Shown here: in pieces, positions 1 to 7,995 of the stretch | Layout of the letters: each line of letters begins with the position of its first letter | Numbering within the stretch: position 1 is the first letter of the stretch | Origin: Clostridiales bacterium | GTDB taxonomy: Bacteria > Bacillota > Clostridia > Lachnospirales > Lachnospiraceae | Reading direction: 5' to 3' | Assembly (NCBI GenBank): GCA_019420275.1 | Contig: JAHZHN010000018.1 | Coordinates: forward strand, 1 to 34,539 | Length of the DNA stretch: 34,539 bases | Position numbers and translations under genes: made by a program | The notes under the pieces: model-generated | Told to the model about the DNA's origin: nothing | Databases searched by the model: none | The model's input: only the letters and a program-made list of their open reading frames with translations

Positions 1-34
1 GAAAGAGGATGCCCCTTTCCTTTGGATCTAAAAT

Positions 35-1039
35 TCATAGTTTTGGGACACCCTCTTCTTTCATTTCCAGCGGCGTATGTCCGTACATAGTGTACAGCCG
101 CAGATTCATCCACAGTTCTATCAATTCCCCGGCGAACTCATCCGCCTGTTCTTCATTGATAAATGCTACGTCCTCTCTTTCTAAAAGTTCAAACACATCC
201 TCCGGATCCGCACCGATTTTTAACATACCTGCTGCCAGTTCAGTTACACCCATAGCCGCCTGAACAGAAAACTGCATATATTCCATTAAATACATTCCAA
301 AAATCATCAAGGGATCTTCAATTCCGTGAGCCAGCTCATATATTTCATTTCTTTCTGGAATATACGGATCATAAGATTTTCGAATCTTTAATATGCTGTC
401 CATTAATCCATCTTCATGCAGCAAAACACATTCTACCAGCATATCGTCCGTATATACAATTGCCTTGCTCCGCTTCAGGGACGGCAAAAAGATGTCAAAC
501 AGCATTTCTTCCGGCGTCATATTTTTCTTCTCGTAAATATTATATAATCTTGTAATCTCTCTTAACGATGCCAGTCCATAAAGAGCCGTCAGCCCACAGC
601 AGTAATTATATGCCGTATTATATTCTCTATGTGCCTGCTGAAACTGCGCTGTATTAAACCTTCGGTAGGCCGATTTCACTTCCTGAGGAATGATCATCTT
701 TCCCTGGGCATCCTGCAGGATATATCCTCCCCGGCAAAAATACTTCATCATCTGTTTCAGATCTTCTTCCTCTTCTTCCATGTCCCGGGCATCCTCCATC
801 ATCTGTTCAAACAACTCAATTTCTTCACTGGACGCACATAAGAAAAAATCCCACATGGTTTCTTTGCTTAAAATATTGTTTACGATCATTTCAATCTGTT
901 TTGACTTTCCACATTTGTACAATCCTGCAATTTCATGAATCCTGGCAATCTCTTTTAACTCTTTCAATGTCATTTTTTCATAGAGTTCTTCTATACTTTC
1001 CTGCCAAATATCAGGGAAAAAAATTAAATTATCTTTCAT
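35..1039 (-). CDS. Unrecognised 334-aa protein with Rho-N/SAP-like N-terminus
   Basis: I do not recognise a named family. Residues about 15-60 (a TLKELKEIARIHEIAG stretch, then GLYKCGKSKQIEMIV) look like the helix-loop-helix of Rho N-terminal/SAP-like domains, which often bind nucleic acid. The rest is predicted helical, with an acidic run near residues 88-95 (MEEEEEDLK) and no signal peptide or membrane segment, so it is probably cytoplasmic. An AGAGGA ribosome site sits 8 bases before the ATG. The gene begins 4 bases after the stop of the thioesterase gene, so the two are probably cotranscribed. Function is unknown; a nucleic-acid-binding role is only an inference from the N-terminus. Confidence 0.7.
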   Translation of the reverse strand: MKDNLIFFPDIWQESIEELYEKMTLKELKEIARIHEIAGLYKCGKSKQIEMIVNNILSKETMWDFFLCASSEEIELFEQMMEDARDMEEEEEDLKQMMKYFCRGGYILQDAQGKMIIPQEVKSAYRRFNTAQFQQAHREYNTAYNYCCGLTALYGLASLREITRLYNIYEKKNMTPEEMLFDIFLPSLKRSKAIVYTDDMLVECVLLHEDGLMDSILKIRKSYDPYIPERNEIYELAHGIEDPLMIFGMYLMEYMQFSVQAAMGVTELAAGMLKIGADPEDVFELLEREDVAFINEEQADEFAGELIELWMNLRLYTMYGHTPLEMKEEGVPKL

Positions 1040-1043
1040 AGTC

Positions 1044-1499
1044 CTATTCCTCTACATACTTTTTAAATGGCCTTGGTGTCATGAATGTTCCCATAGCACT
1101 TCCAGCCAGTTCATCCCCTACATATGCTTTTCCCATGAAGTTCATCAGTGTTTTTCCAACGGAAACCGCTTCTGCGCGAATAATAACCTGAGTTCCCACA
1201 GGAATTCCTTTCAAAAAACTCACTGACAGCTGTGCCGTAGGAGCAATATCATAGTCTCCTAACCCTGCTGTCAGAGTCCCAAAGGCAATATCAAACATGC
1301 CCACCAAAGATCCCCCAAACATAATGCCAAATCCGTTTTTATGAAATTCAGTCGCTTCAAATGCCATGGAAAGGCTCTTCGTATCGTAATCATAATCTAA
1401 AATTCTGCCCTGCAGCTCATGAAAAATACTGTGTTCGTCGTTTTGCTTTAAATCTTTTATGTGTTTTTCCATGTGGGCTTCAAAATTTTCCCTGCTCAT
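1044..1499 (-). CDS. Hotdog-fold PaaI-type thioesterase
   Basis: A 151-residue protein of the PaaI/YbgC-like hotdog thioesterase superfamily, which hydrolyses acyl-CoA thioesters in the cytoplasm. The central FGIMFGGSLVGMFDIAFGTL segment matches the family pattern (N/H-G..GG.....D.A), with the long hotdog helix after the double glycine, followed by strands with LSVSFLKGIPVGTQVIIRAE and a C-terminal GTFMTPR. I start at the ATG at 1499 because GGAGG lies 5 bases upstream; an in-frame TTG at 1511 overlaps that ribosome site. The substrate cannot be told from sequence. It is the first gene of a two-gene minus-strand unit with the unrecognised 334-residue protein. Confidence 0.85.
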   Translation of the reverse strand: MSRENFEAHMEKHIKDLKQNDEHSIFHELQGRILDYDYDTKSLSMAFEATEFHKNGFGIMFGGSLVGMFDIAFGTLTAGLGDYDIAPTAQLSVSFLKGIPVGTQVIIRAEAVSVGKTLMNFMGKAYVGDELAGSAMGTFMTPRPFKKYVEE

Positions 1500-1515
1500 C
1501 CTTTCCTCCAAATTC

Positions 1516-1569
1516 GATTTCTAGTTCCATGGGCTTATTTTAACATATTTTGTTTTTTCTGTATAGAAT
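1516..1569 (+). promoter_or_regulatory. Divergent promoter region
   Basis: On the plus strand TTAACA (1540-1545), an 18-base spacer and TAGAAT (1564-1569) form a good sigma-A-type promoter for the 1614 gene. On the minus strand a TGTTAAAAT extended -10 box at about 1538-1546 faces the thioesterase gene. The two promoters overlap, so the transcripts could interfere or share control (inference). Confidence 0.5.
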
Positions 1570-1613
1570 GAAGCCAAAAAGGACATTTTAAGAAAAAAGG
1601 AGTTGTGTATTGT

Positions 1614-2039
1614 ATGGACAATGAACAGTTACTAAACCGCATGCAGCAAAACATTCAGATGGTGCTGGAAACCATTCCGGAAATTCAGAAAAATGCTTCT
1701 GACCATGCCTTAAAATCGGATCTTGCATCCCAGGAGTCTGTGTACCAGGATCTTCTTTTTAAAATCCGCACAATTATGGATGACAACGATTACGAAATTG
1801 AAAATGTAAATGAACTTCTGAAGCTTTATTCCGAATGGATGACAAAATTAAAAGCTATGACCGATAACTCAGCCAGCCACCTGGCGGAACTTTGTATCGA
1901 AGGATACACCATGGGGATGGTCAAAGTCCTTCAGGATCAGCATCAATTTTCCAGCGCTTCTCGTGAAAGCCTTGCTCTTGCTGCGGAACTTGCAGACCAT
2001 CATCAAAAAAGCATTGAATGCTTAAAAAAATATTTATAA
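1614..2039 (+). CDS. Unrecognised small helical protein
   Basis: A 141-residue protein that I cannot assign to a family. It is almost all amphipathic helix (MDNEQLLNRMQQNIQMVLE, then ESVYQDLLFKIRTIMDD, NVNELLKLYSEWMTKLKAM, SASRESLALAAELADHHQKS), consistent with a four-helix bundle, possibly ferritin-like or coat-protein-like. No signal peptide or membrane segment is seen. The ATG at 1614 is chosen because AAAGGAG lies about 10 bases upstream; the in-frame GTG at 1605 is only 2 bases from that site. It is followed after 31 bases by the cold-shock gene and probably shares its transcript. Confidence 0.75.
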   Translation: MDNEQLLNRMQQNIQMVLETIPEIQKNASDHALKSDLASQESVYQDLLFKIRTIMDDNDYEIENVNELLKLYSEWMTKLKAMTDNSASHLAELCIEGYTMGMVKVLQDQHQFSSASRESLALAAELADHHQKSIECLKKYL

Positions 2040-2070
2040 TTTATCAGAAATTTAAAACGGAGGTACCTGA

Positions 2071-2274
2071 ATGAAAATCGGGACAGTAAAATGGTTTAAC
2101 CCGGAGAAGGGATATGGATTTATTTCACAGGAGGAAGGAGACGATGTATTTGTACACTTTTCCGCAATTCAGGAAGAAGGATTCAAAACATTGGAAGAAG
2201 GACAGCATGTCAGCTTTGACATTGCGGACGGTCCAAAGGGAAAACAGGCAGAAAATGTAGCAAAACTTGCCTGA
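2071..2274 (+). CDS. Cold-shock domain protein (CspA family)
   Basis: A 67-residue single cold-shock domain, full length for the family. RNP1 (KGYGFI) and RNP2 (VFVHF) are intact, as is the N-terminal GTVKWFNPEKG strand. Such proteins bind single-stranded RNA or DNA and melt secondary structure in the cytoplasm. ACGGAGGTACCTGA places a strong ribosome site 8 bases before the ATG. There is no long structured leader of the kind found before cold-induced cspA; the gene lies 31 bases behind the helical-protein gene and ends just before a strong terminator. Confidence 0.95.
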   Translation: MKIGTVKWFNPEKGYGFISQEEGDDVFVHFSAIQEEGFKTLEEGQHVSFDIADGPKGKQAENVAKLA

Positions 2275-2290
2275 GATTTAGAAAATAGTA

Positions 2291-2333
2291 AAAACCATGA
2301 GAAATAGAATATTTTTCCATTTCTCATGGTTTT
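2291..2333. terminator. Bidirectional terminator
   Basis: A 15-bp perfect stem (2291-2305 with 2319-2333) has an A-rich left flank and a T-rich right flank. It lies between the plus-strand cold-shock gene and the minus-strand SorC gene, which ends 8 bases away, so it can stop transcription from both sides. Confidence 0.85.
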
Positions 2334-2340
2334 CTTTGTT

Positions 2341-3306
2341 TTAAAATTCCTGATTCAGCAAAAGAATCTTCTTTGCCGCACTTTCATCTGTGATCAGAGT
2401 CTTGATATATCCTCCCCGGATTGCCCCTAAAATCGCTTCTGCTTTCATATCAAGACCTGCGACACAGATAACATTCTTTGTTTTCTTAATATCCTGGATA
2501 CCAAGACCAATCATTTTTCCGACGAAAGGTGTCTTGACTTCATTTCCATCCTGATCATAAAAATGTCCGCCAATATGTCCCACAGCACCTTTCTTTTCCA
2601 GATTCTTCATATCCGTCGTACTCAAATAATCTTTCCAGCTCTTATATTCAATGGAACCTACACTGGTAAGAATAATATCCGCATGTCTTGCCAAATCCAG
2701 ACACTGTTTGATATTAGGTTCTTCCTCCAGGCTTTTTCTGACTTCCACCGAATTTACAAACAGCGGAGCATAAATATAATGGTAACTTCCGCCATAAGCA
2801 GCAGCCAGCTCTTTTGACAAATCCAAAGAGTCTCTTTCCGGTTTTCGCACATTGGCTGCTCCCATGATCGGGACCACTGTGATTGGAATATTCTTGCTTG
2901 TTTTTACAGCTCTTACCGTATGGTACATGGTATTTCCCCAGGACATCCCCAGAATTGTGTGCTCATCCAAAAGATTGTCAAGATAATAAGCTGCGACTTC
3001 TCCAAGCTTCTGAAGGACCAGGGTACTTGTGGTCTCCTTCGTCGGGATGACCCTGACATCTCTTAGAAGAAACTCTTCCATAAACTGTCTCTCAATGTCA
3101 GTATTGCGATCCCATGGTTCTCTGATCTTGATTTCCACGATTCCCAGACGTCTGGCTTCTTTCAGCATCCGTGAAATCTTAGAACGAGAGGTAAAGAAAC
3201 GTTCCGCGATCTGATTCTGCGTCATTTCCGCATTATAATAGAGGTTTGCAACACTGGCAAGCATATTTCTTTTTTCATTGTCATTTAAAGTATCATAATC
3301 TTTCAT
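2341..3306 (-). CDS. SorC/DeoR-type sugar-binding transcriptional regulator
   Basis: A 321-residue regulator of the SorC family. Residues about 10-60 form a helix-turn-helix (NLYYNAEMTQNQIAERFF and SRSKISRMLKEARRLGIV), followed by a sugar-phosphate-sensing domain with the family's GMSWGNTMYHTV and GAANVRKPERD segments. SorC proteins bind operators as oligomers and respond to phosphorylated sugars. It is the last gene downstream of the ascorbate-type genes, 49 bases after the propeller gene, and also has its own candidate promoter. It most likely controls that operon, possibly through the palindrome at 10382-10397 (inference). The effector could be L-ascorbate-6-phosphate or a pentulose phosphate. 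This differs from enterobacteria, where the DeoR-type UlaR does this job. Confidence 0.9.
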   Translation of the reverse strand: MKDYDTLNDNEKRNMLASVANLYYNAEMTQNQIAERFFTSRSKISRMLKEARRLGIVEIKIREPWDRNTDIERQFMEEFLLRDVRVIPTKETTSTLVLQKLGEVAAYYLDNLLDEHTILGMSWGNTMYHTVRAVKTSKNIPITVVPIMGAANVRKPERDSLDLSKELAAAYGGSYHYIYAPLFVNSVEVRKSLEEEPNIKQCLDLARHADIILTSVGSIEYKSWKDYLSTTDMKNLEKKGAVGHIGGHFYDQDGNEVKTPFVGKMIGLGIQDIKKTKNVICVAGLDMKAEAILGAIRGGYIKTLITDESAAKKILLLNQEF

Positions 3307-3330
3307 TTCTTCACCTCATTTCGTTCTTTC

Positions 3331-3339
3331 ATTATATCA
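3331..3339 (-). promoter_or_regulatory. Extended -10 promoter for SorC regulator
   Basis: The minus strand reads TGATATAAT, an extended -10 box, 25 bases upstream of the SorC start codon. No good -35 box is visible at 16-18 bases. It would allow some regulator expression independent of the operon promoter. Confidence 0.45.
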
Positions 3340-3355
3340 TAATTTCTTTTTGATT

Positions 3356-4405
3356 TTATTGATTCAGCTGATATAAGGCAATTTCGTCGATTTCACGATT
3401 TGTGGAAAGCACATAGTCTTTTCCATCCTTTTCGTAGTGAAGAACGTTGGCAGGCCCTACATCATGATCCAGCATCTCTGCCTGGAAAGTAAGTTTCTCC
3501 GGATCATCACAAGTAAACAGCAGAAGATCTCTTTCTCCCTTTCTGTGACCAATCAGGACTCCCTGGCGTCCGCAAATTTCACCGCCCCAGATTGCATGTG
3601 CAAACTCGGCATCTTTTTCGTAAGTATATATTTTTTGATAAACCCCATTTTGCTTCTTAAAAATACTGATTTTCTCACCATGGAATGGAGAAATTGTAAG
3701 CATCTCTTTTTCCCCATCGTTGTCAAAGTCAGCAAATGCTGCATCACTGGCAGGCTCATCGATGAGCTGTTCGATTTCCCAGCTTCCATTTTCATCTTCC
3801 GGAGGTGTTACACAGAAAACTCCTTCGTTAGAAGCAACAAAAGCTCTCTCGATACCATCCATCTCTGTTTTGCAGTAACCATGATTTTTCAGCATATTAT
3901 CTTTGATTACCTGGAATTCAAGCGGATGATCTTCATCTACCTGAGACAAATCATTTGGCAGAACACAAACCTGAATCTTTCCTGGGAATCTCCAGTCTTC
4001 TTTATATTCATGTCCTGATTTTAATGTACATGCAATGACATAGTTAACGCCGTTTCTTGTGATAATGTCAAATCGATGCACAAACGGGAGCTCAGCTAAT
4101 GTTCTAATCTCCCATCCATTTTCAGATGGAGATGCCAGTACAAGTTTAGCTTCTTTAGAATCATTTGGAGAATAAAACTTATGAGTGGCCATAAACTGTC
4201 CGTCAGATCCTGGAACCTGAACCATAGACATCGTTCCTCCTGGTCCTTCCCAAATTACCTCTTCAAAATTTCCATCTAAATCATACAGACGGCACTGATT
4301 TACTTTTTCCGCTGCCACCAGCATATGCTGCTTTCCCTGATATGTTAACGGAGCAATGGAATAGCATTTTTCCAGATTTCCAATTACCTTTTTTGTTACA
4401 TTCAT
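3356..4405 (-). CDS. Cytosolic FG-GAP/VCBS-like beta-propeller protein of the ula-type operon
   Basis: A 349-residue protein with repeating four-strand blades. One blade has a clear FG-GAP calcium loop (DFDNDGEKEM, residues 226-235). No signal peptide or membrane segment is present, which is unusual because FG-GAP propellers are mostly extracellular. Histidines recur at similar places in the blades (H75, H110, H132, H175, H242, H270, H287, H314, H323), hinting at a pore-lining metal or substrate site (inference). ATG at 4405 is chosen because GAGAGGTG lies 6 bases upstream; the in-frame ATG at 4429 would sit inside the ulaG stop region. The gene follows ulaG by 14 bases. Function unknown; an enzyme, lactonase or sensor acting on an ascorbate catabolite is possible. 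Confidence 0.8.
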   Translation of the reverse strand: MNVTKKVIGNLEKCYSIAPLTYQGKQHMLVAAEKVNQCRLYDLDGNFEEVIWEGPGGTMSMVQVPGSDGQFMATHKFYSPNDSKEAKLVLASPSENGWEIRTLAELPFVHRFDIITRNGVNYVIACTLKSGHEYKEDWRFPGKIQVCVLPNDLSQVDEDHPLEFQVIKDNMLKNHGYCKTEMDGIERAFVASNEGVFCVTPPEDENGSWEIEQLIDEPASDAAFADFDNDGEKEMLTISPFHGEKISIFKKQNGVYQKIYTYEKDAEFAHAIWGGEICGRQGVLIGHRKGERDLLLFTCDDPEKLTFQAEMLDHDVGPANVLHYEKDGKDYVLSTNREIDEIALYQLNQ

Positions 4406-4419
4406 GTTTGACACCTCTC

Positions 4420-5523
4420 TTATAAGCAAGAACGGAATGGAATGTTCTGCGGTGCTTCAAAGCAGTCCTCAAATCCTCTTCTGTGATGATATGCTTTCTT
4501 GTCTTTGTCTGTCGGATATACATATTTTCCTCCTACTTCCCAGAAGAATGGATGGAATTTATATCCCAGACGATCTTTCTTCATATCATAAAGTACTTTG
4601 ATCTCATTAACATCTGCCATAAAGTTTGTCCATACATCATAATGAATTGGAATTACAACTTTTGCCTGAAGAGCTTCTGCCATTCTCAGAATGTCAACAG
4701 ATGTCATTTTATCCTGCATTCCAATTGGATTTTCTCCATAAGAACCAAAGGCCACATCCACATCATAATCTTTTCCGTGTTTTGCAAAGTAAATGGAATA
4801 ATGAGAATCACCGCTGTGATAAATATTTCCGCCTGGTGTCTTGATCAGATAATTGACTGCCTTATCGTCCATATCTGTTGGGCAGATTCCTGTCAATTCT
4901 TCTCTGTTTTCATCTGTACGATCTGTTGTTACAAGACAAGTACGATCAAAAGAATCCAATGCTACGATTTCAATATCTTTAATCTTGATGGTATCTCCAG
5001 GTTTTACTGTAATGCAGCGGTCTTCCGGAACACCCCATTTTTTCCATAACTCAACAGATTTTTTCGGTCCAATAAATGGTACTGGGATTTCTTTTCCGTT
5101 TTCATCTACTGTTGTCATATTGCTCTTGATGACATGAGATGCATATTCTGCACTCATATGATCCTGATGATAATGAGTTGCCAGTACTGCGTCAACCTGT
5201 TTGATTGCAAACGGATCGATTACAAATGGAACTGCACGGAGATTTGGCTGCATTGCTCTTGCACCGCACATATTTGCCATCTGATGTCCGACTTTCATCT
5301 TTCCATCTCCATGAGTACGTTTTCCATTTCCGCACCATAAGTCAACTGTAATATTGCATCCTCCTGGTGTTTTAAACCACATACCAGTACATCCAAGCCA
5401 CCACATTGCTACAGTTCCTGGCTTTACTTCTTCATTTTCAATCTCTTCATTGAGCCAAGTTCCCCACTCTGGGAAAGTTCCCATGATCCAGCTCTCTCTT
5501 GTAATTTCATCAATCTTGCTCAT
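4420..5523 (-). CDS. ulaG: L-ascorbate-6-phosphate lactonase
   Basis: A 367-residue metallo-beta-lactamase-fold enzyme close in length and sequence to enterobacterial UlaG, which opens L-ascorbate-6-phosphate to 3-keto-L-gulonate-6-phosphate in the cytoplasm. Typical segments are the N-terminal ITRESWIMGTFPEWGTWLNE, MWWLGCTGMW and the metal motif HYHQDH (H117, H119, D121, H122; HDHNDH in E. coli). Later family segments are YHSGDSHYS, FGSYGENP and RGFEDCF. AGAAAGGAG precedes the start. It lies between ulaF (41-base gap) and the propeller gene (14-base gap). Identity is strong because similarity runs the whole length. Confidence 0.95.
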   Translation of the reverse strand: MSKIDEITRESWIMGTFPEWGTWLNEEIENEEVKPGTVAMWWLGCTGMWFKTPGGCNITVDLWCGNGKRTHGDGKMKVGHQMANMCGARAMQPNLRAVPFVIDPFAIKQVDAVLATHYHQDHMSAEYASHVIKSNMTTVDENGKEIPVPFIGPKKSVELWKKWGVPEDRCITVKPGDTIKIKDIEIVALDSFDRTCLVTTDRTDENREELTGICPTDMDDKAVNYLIKTPGGNIYHSGDSHYSIYFAKHGKDYDVDVAFGSYGENPIGMQDKMTSVDILRMAEALQAKVVIPIHYDVWTNFMADVNEIKVLYDMKKDRLGYKFHPFFWEVGGKYVYPTDKDKKAYHHRRGFEDCFEAPQNIPFRSCL

Positions 5524-5564
5524 CTCTGTCTCCTTTCTGATATAAATATAACTAACTTTTCTTT

Positions 5565-6257
5565 TTATATGTCATTTCCGTAATAAGCATTTTCCCCATG
5601 TTTGCGGAAAAAATGTTTATCCTGAAGTTCCTGCGGAGCTTCTGTAATTTCTTCTTTCAGATGTTCAGTCCGATATGCCATCTTTGCAACTTCTTCCATG
5701 ACAACTGCATTATGAACTGCCTCGGCTGCATCTTTGCCCCATGCAAATGGTCCGTGGTTGGAACAAAGGACGCCCGGAACATAGATTGCATTCTTCCCTT
5801 TAAATGTCTCTGCAATCACTAATCCTGTATTTTTTTCATACTCTCCGGCAATTTCTTCTGCTGTCAGAGATCTGGCGCATGGAATATCTCCAAAGAAATA
5901 ATCTGCATGGGTTGTTCCGTAACATGGAATTGGCCGTCCTGCCTGTGCCCAGGATGTAGCCCATGGAGAATGGGTATGTACAACACCCCCGATTTCAGGA
6001 AACGCTTTGTACAGTTCAATGTGGGTCGGTGTATCGGATGATGGATTTAAATCCCCTTCCACTTTATTTCCATCCAGATCCAGCACAACCAACATTTCCG
6101 GTGTCAGTTTTTCATAATCTACACCACTTGGCTTAATGACAAATAGTCCTTTTTCTCTGTCAATGCCGCTTACGTTTCCCCAAGTATAAGTTACCAGCCC
6201 TTTTGCCGGCAGCTCCATATTTGCTTCATATACCTGCTGCTTTAATTCTTCCAGCAT
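5565..6257 (-). CDS. ulaF: L-ribulose-5-phosphate 4-epimerase (UlaF/AraD type)
   Basis: A 230-residue class II aldolase/epimerase that interconverts L-ribulose-5-phosphate and D-xylulose-5-phosphate, the exit to the pentose phosphate pathway. Zinc ligands are visible at H94 and H96 (VVHTHS) and H168 (SNHGPFAWG); D75 lies in NPSSDTPTH. WGNVS and IKPSGVDY form the substrate-phosphate site. Sequence alone does not separate AraD, UlaF and SgbE; the operon context, between ulaG and a HAD gene with ulaE beyond, favours UlaF. The AAAGGAG ribosome site is good. Confidence 0.93.
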   Translation of the reverse strand: MLEELKQQVYEANMELPAKGLVTYTWGNVSGIDREKGLFVIKPSGVDYEKLTPEMLVVLDLDGNKVEGDLNPSSDTPTHIELYKAFPEIGGVVHTHSPWATSWAQAGRPIPCYGTTHADYFFGDIPCARSLTAEEIAGEYEKNTGLVIAETFKGKNAIYVPGVLCSNHGPFAWGKDAAEAVHNAVVMEEVAKMAYRTEHLKEEITEAPQELQDKHFFRKHGENAYYGNDI

Positions 6258-6279
6258 CTGAAATCTCCTTTCTTTTTCA

Positions 6280-7098
6280 TCATAAATTAAATATTTGTTC
6301 CAGTTTCTTAGCTACGCCATCTTCGTCATTCGATGCCGCAGTCGCATCCGCATTCTTTTTCACAATGTCATCCGCATTTTCCATGGCGATCCCAAGACCT
6401 GCCTTCCGGAGCATTCCAATATCGTTTACCTCATCCCCGAAAGCAACCATTTCATCCGTCCTGATTTTCAGGACTTGTGATAATTTTTCCATTGCCGCCG
6501 CTTTAGAAACACCGACTGCCTTAATTCCCAGTACATTTTTCCCAGACCGTGTAGCATCAACAAAAACTTCCTGTTTTATTTTTTCTGCCGTCAGATCCAA
6601 ATATTCTTTTTTTTCATGACTGGCAACAATTTTGCAGACTGTAGTTTTTTCCACAAATTCTTCCAGATTTTCTGTAAAAGAAATCGGTATCCTCTCATCC
6701 GGCTTTACCGTCTGGTTAAATTTTTCATGAATCCGCAGTCTTTCGTTTTCCCGGTCATCACCGACCAGACAGTCTTTTGTAAAAACATAATAGGAAAGCC
6801 CATGTGTCCGGCAGATTTCAAACACTCTCCGGCAGATATCTGCCGGCAGAGTATTTTCATATAGGATTTCTCCCGTCTTTATATTCCGTACCATGGCGCC
6901 GTCACATCCGATGACAATATTGACACAATCTAACGCATTCAGATATGGTTTTGCCATAACATCCAATCTTCCGGTAGCCGGTACAAATAAAATTCCTTTT
7001 TGTTCCAGTTTTTTAACCGTCTCTATTGTCTTTTCTGAAAGCTGTTTTTGAGTGTTTAATAATGTTCCATCCAGATCTGATAAAACCAATCGATACAT
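6280..7098 (-). CDS. Cof-type HAD sugar phosphatase
   Basis: A 272-residue HAD-IIB (Cof/YidA-like) phosphatase. Motif I is SDLDGTLLNT near residue 7 (nucleophile and acid aspartates), motif II/III lies in PATGR and the C-terminal lysines, and motif IV is GDEVNDIGML. Members dephosphorylate sugar phosphates and nucleotides in the cytoplasm. It sits inside the ula-type operon, 9 bases after ulaE and 22 bases before ulaF. A role in draining toxic phosphorylated intermediates of ascorbate breakdown is plausible but inferred. No HAD phosphatase belongs to the classical enterobacterial ula operon. Confidence 0.9.
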   Translation of the reverse strand: MYRLVLSDLDGTLLNTQKQLSEKTIETVKKLEQKGILFVPATGRLDVMAKPYLNALDCVNIVIGCDGAMVRNIKTGEILYENTLPADICRRVFEICRTHGLSYYVFTKDCLVGDDRENERLRIHEKFNQTVKPDERIPISFTENLEEFVEKTTVCKIVASHEKKEYLDLTAEKIKQEVFVDATRSGKNVLGIKAVGVSKAAAMEKLSQVLKIRTDEMVAFGDEVNDIGMLRKAGLGIAMENADDIVKKNADATAASNDEDGVAKKLEQIFNL

Positions 7099-7107
7099 TT
7101 TTCTCTC

Positions 7108-7980
7108 CTATGCTTTGACTTCCATTCCTGCTTTCTTCATCTTGTCTTCTACAAAAAGCCTTGCATCTTTTATGGTTTTTACTGCTTCTTCCATTGTCTG
7201 TTTTCTGGAATTATCCGCCCACATTTCAATTAAAAACATTCCTGTATAGTTGAGTTCTTTTAACTTTCTAAAGATATCCGTAAAACGTACCGTTCCTTCT
7301 CCAAACGGGACATTTTTAAAGACTCCCGGTTTTGTTTCCTTGACATGAATTGCTACTGTTTCTGCAATTCCAAGTTCAAACTCACTTTCTACATCATTGC
7401 TGAACTGTGTCAGATTTCCCATATCCGGATAAATTTTAAAATAAGGAGATGGTATTTCCTTAATATAATGCATAGCCCTTAAGATCGTTCCCACAAACGG
7501 AGTATCCATGATCTCCATAGCCAGAATCACTCCGGCTCTGCTTGCCATTTCTACTGATTTTTTCATTCCGTCCAGGAATCTTCTTTTTGTTTCTTCATCA
7601 GATTCTTCATAATACACATCATAAGTTGCAAGCTGAATACAGCGCACTCCCAGTTTTTGTGCCAGAAGGATTCCTTTTTCCATGATTTCAAAAGCCTTTG
7701 CTCTTGTCCCTTCATCTTTGCTTCCAAATGGAAATCTCCTATGACCGCTTAAACACATAGTCGGAATCACAATTCCTGTTTCTTCCATATAAGAACGGAT
7801 TTCTTCAATTTCCTCATCACTCCAGTCCAACCTGGCAAGCCGCTCATCAGACTCATCGATGGATATCTCTATGTAATCAAATCCTGCCGCCTTAGCTGTC
7901 TGCATTTTCTCTTTCCAGGAAAAATCATTTGGAATGGCCTTTTCGTAGATTCCAAGAGGTCTCCTCTTAATATCATACAT
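7108..7980 (-). CDS. ulaE: L-ribulose-5-phosphate 3-epimerase (L-xylulose-5-phosphate 3-epimerase)
   Basis: A 290-residue TIM-barrel epimerase of the UlaE/SgbU family that converts L-xylulose-5-phosphate to L-ribulose-5-phosphate. It follows E. coli UlaE from end to end: PLGIYEKAIP at the start, CLSGHRRFPFGS, QLATYDVYY, and MEIMD. The likely metal ligands are E156, D186, H212 (IHVKETKPGVFKNVPFGEG) and E252 (LIEMW). Its substrate is normally supplied by UlaD, which is absent from this window. GAGGTGAG precedes the ATG. It follows ulaB by 15 bases. Confidence 0.95.
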   Translation of the reverse strand: MYDIKRRPLGIYEKAIPNDFSWKEKMQTAKAAGFDYIEISIDESDERLARLDWSDEEIEEIRSYMEETGIVIPTMCLSGHRRFPFGSKDEGTRAKAFEIMEKGILLAQKLGVRCIQLATYDVYYEESDEETKRRFLDGMKKSVEMASRAGVILAMEIMDTPFVGTILRAMHYIKEIPSPYFKIYPDMGNLTQFSNDVESEFELGIAETVAIHVKETKPGVFKNVPFGEGTVRFTDIFRKLKELNYTGMFLIEMWADNSRKQTMEEAVKTIKDARLFVEDKMKKAGMEVKA

Positions 7981-7995
7981 ATAAACTCACCTCAA

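Noticed and set aside
1..19. Terminator-like GAAAG/CTTTC pairing at the left edge
   Set aside because: The stem has a mismatch, no T-run can be seen, and the window is cut there.
3592..3605. TTGCA-TG-TGCAA inverted repeat resembling the ula palindrome
   Set aside because: It lies inside the propeller coding region, is not a perfect dyad, and has no promoter nearby.
3437..5049. Plus-strand frames of 188-193 codons opposite ulaG and the propeller gene
   Set aside because: Cysteine- and phenylalanine-rich translations without any family look; typical shadows of real minus-strand genes.
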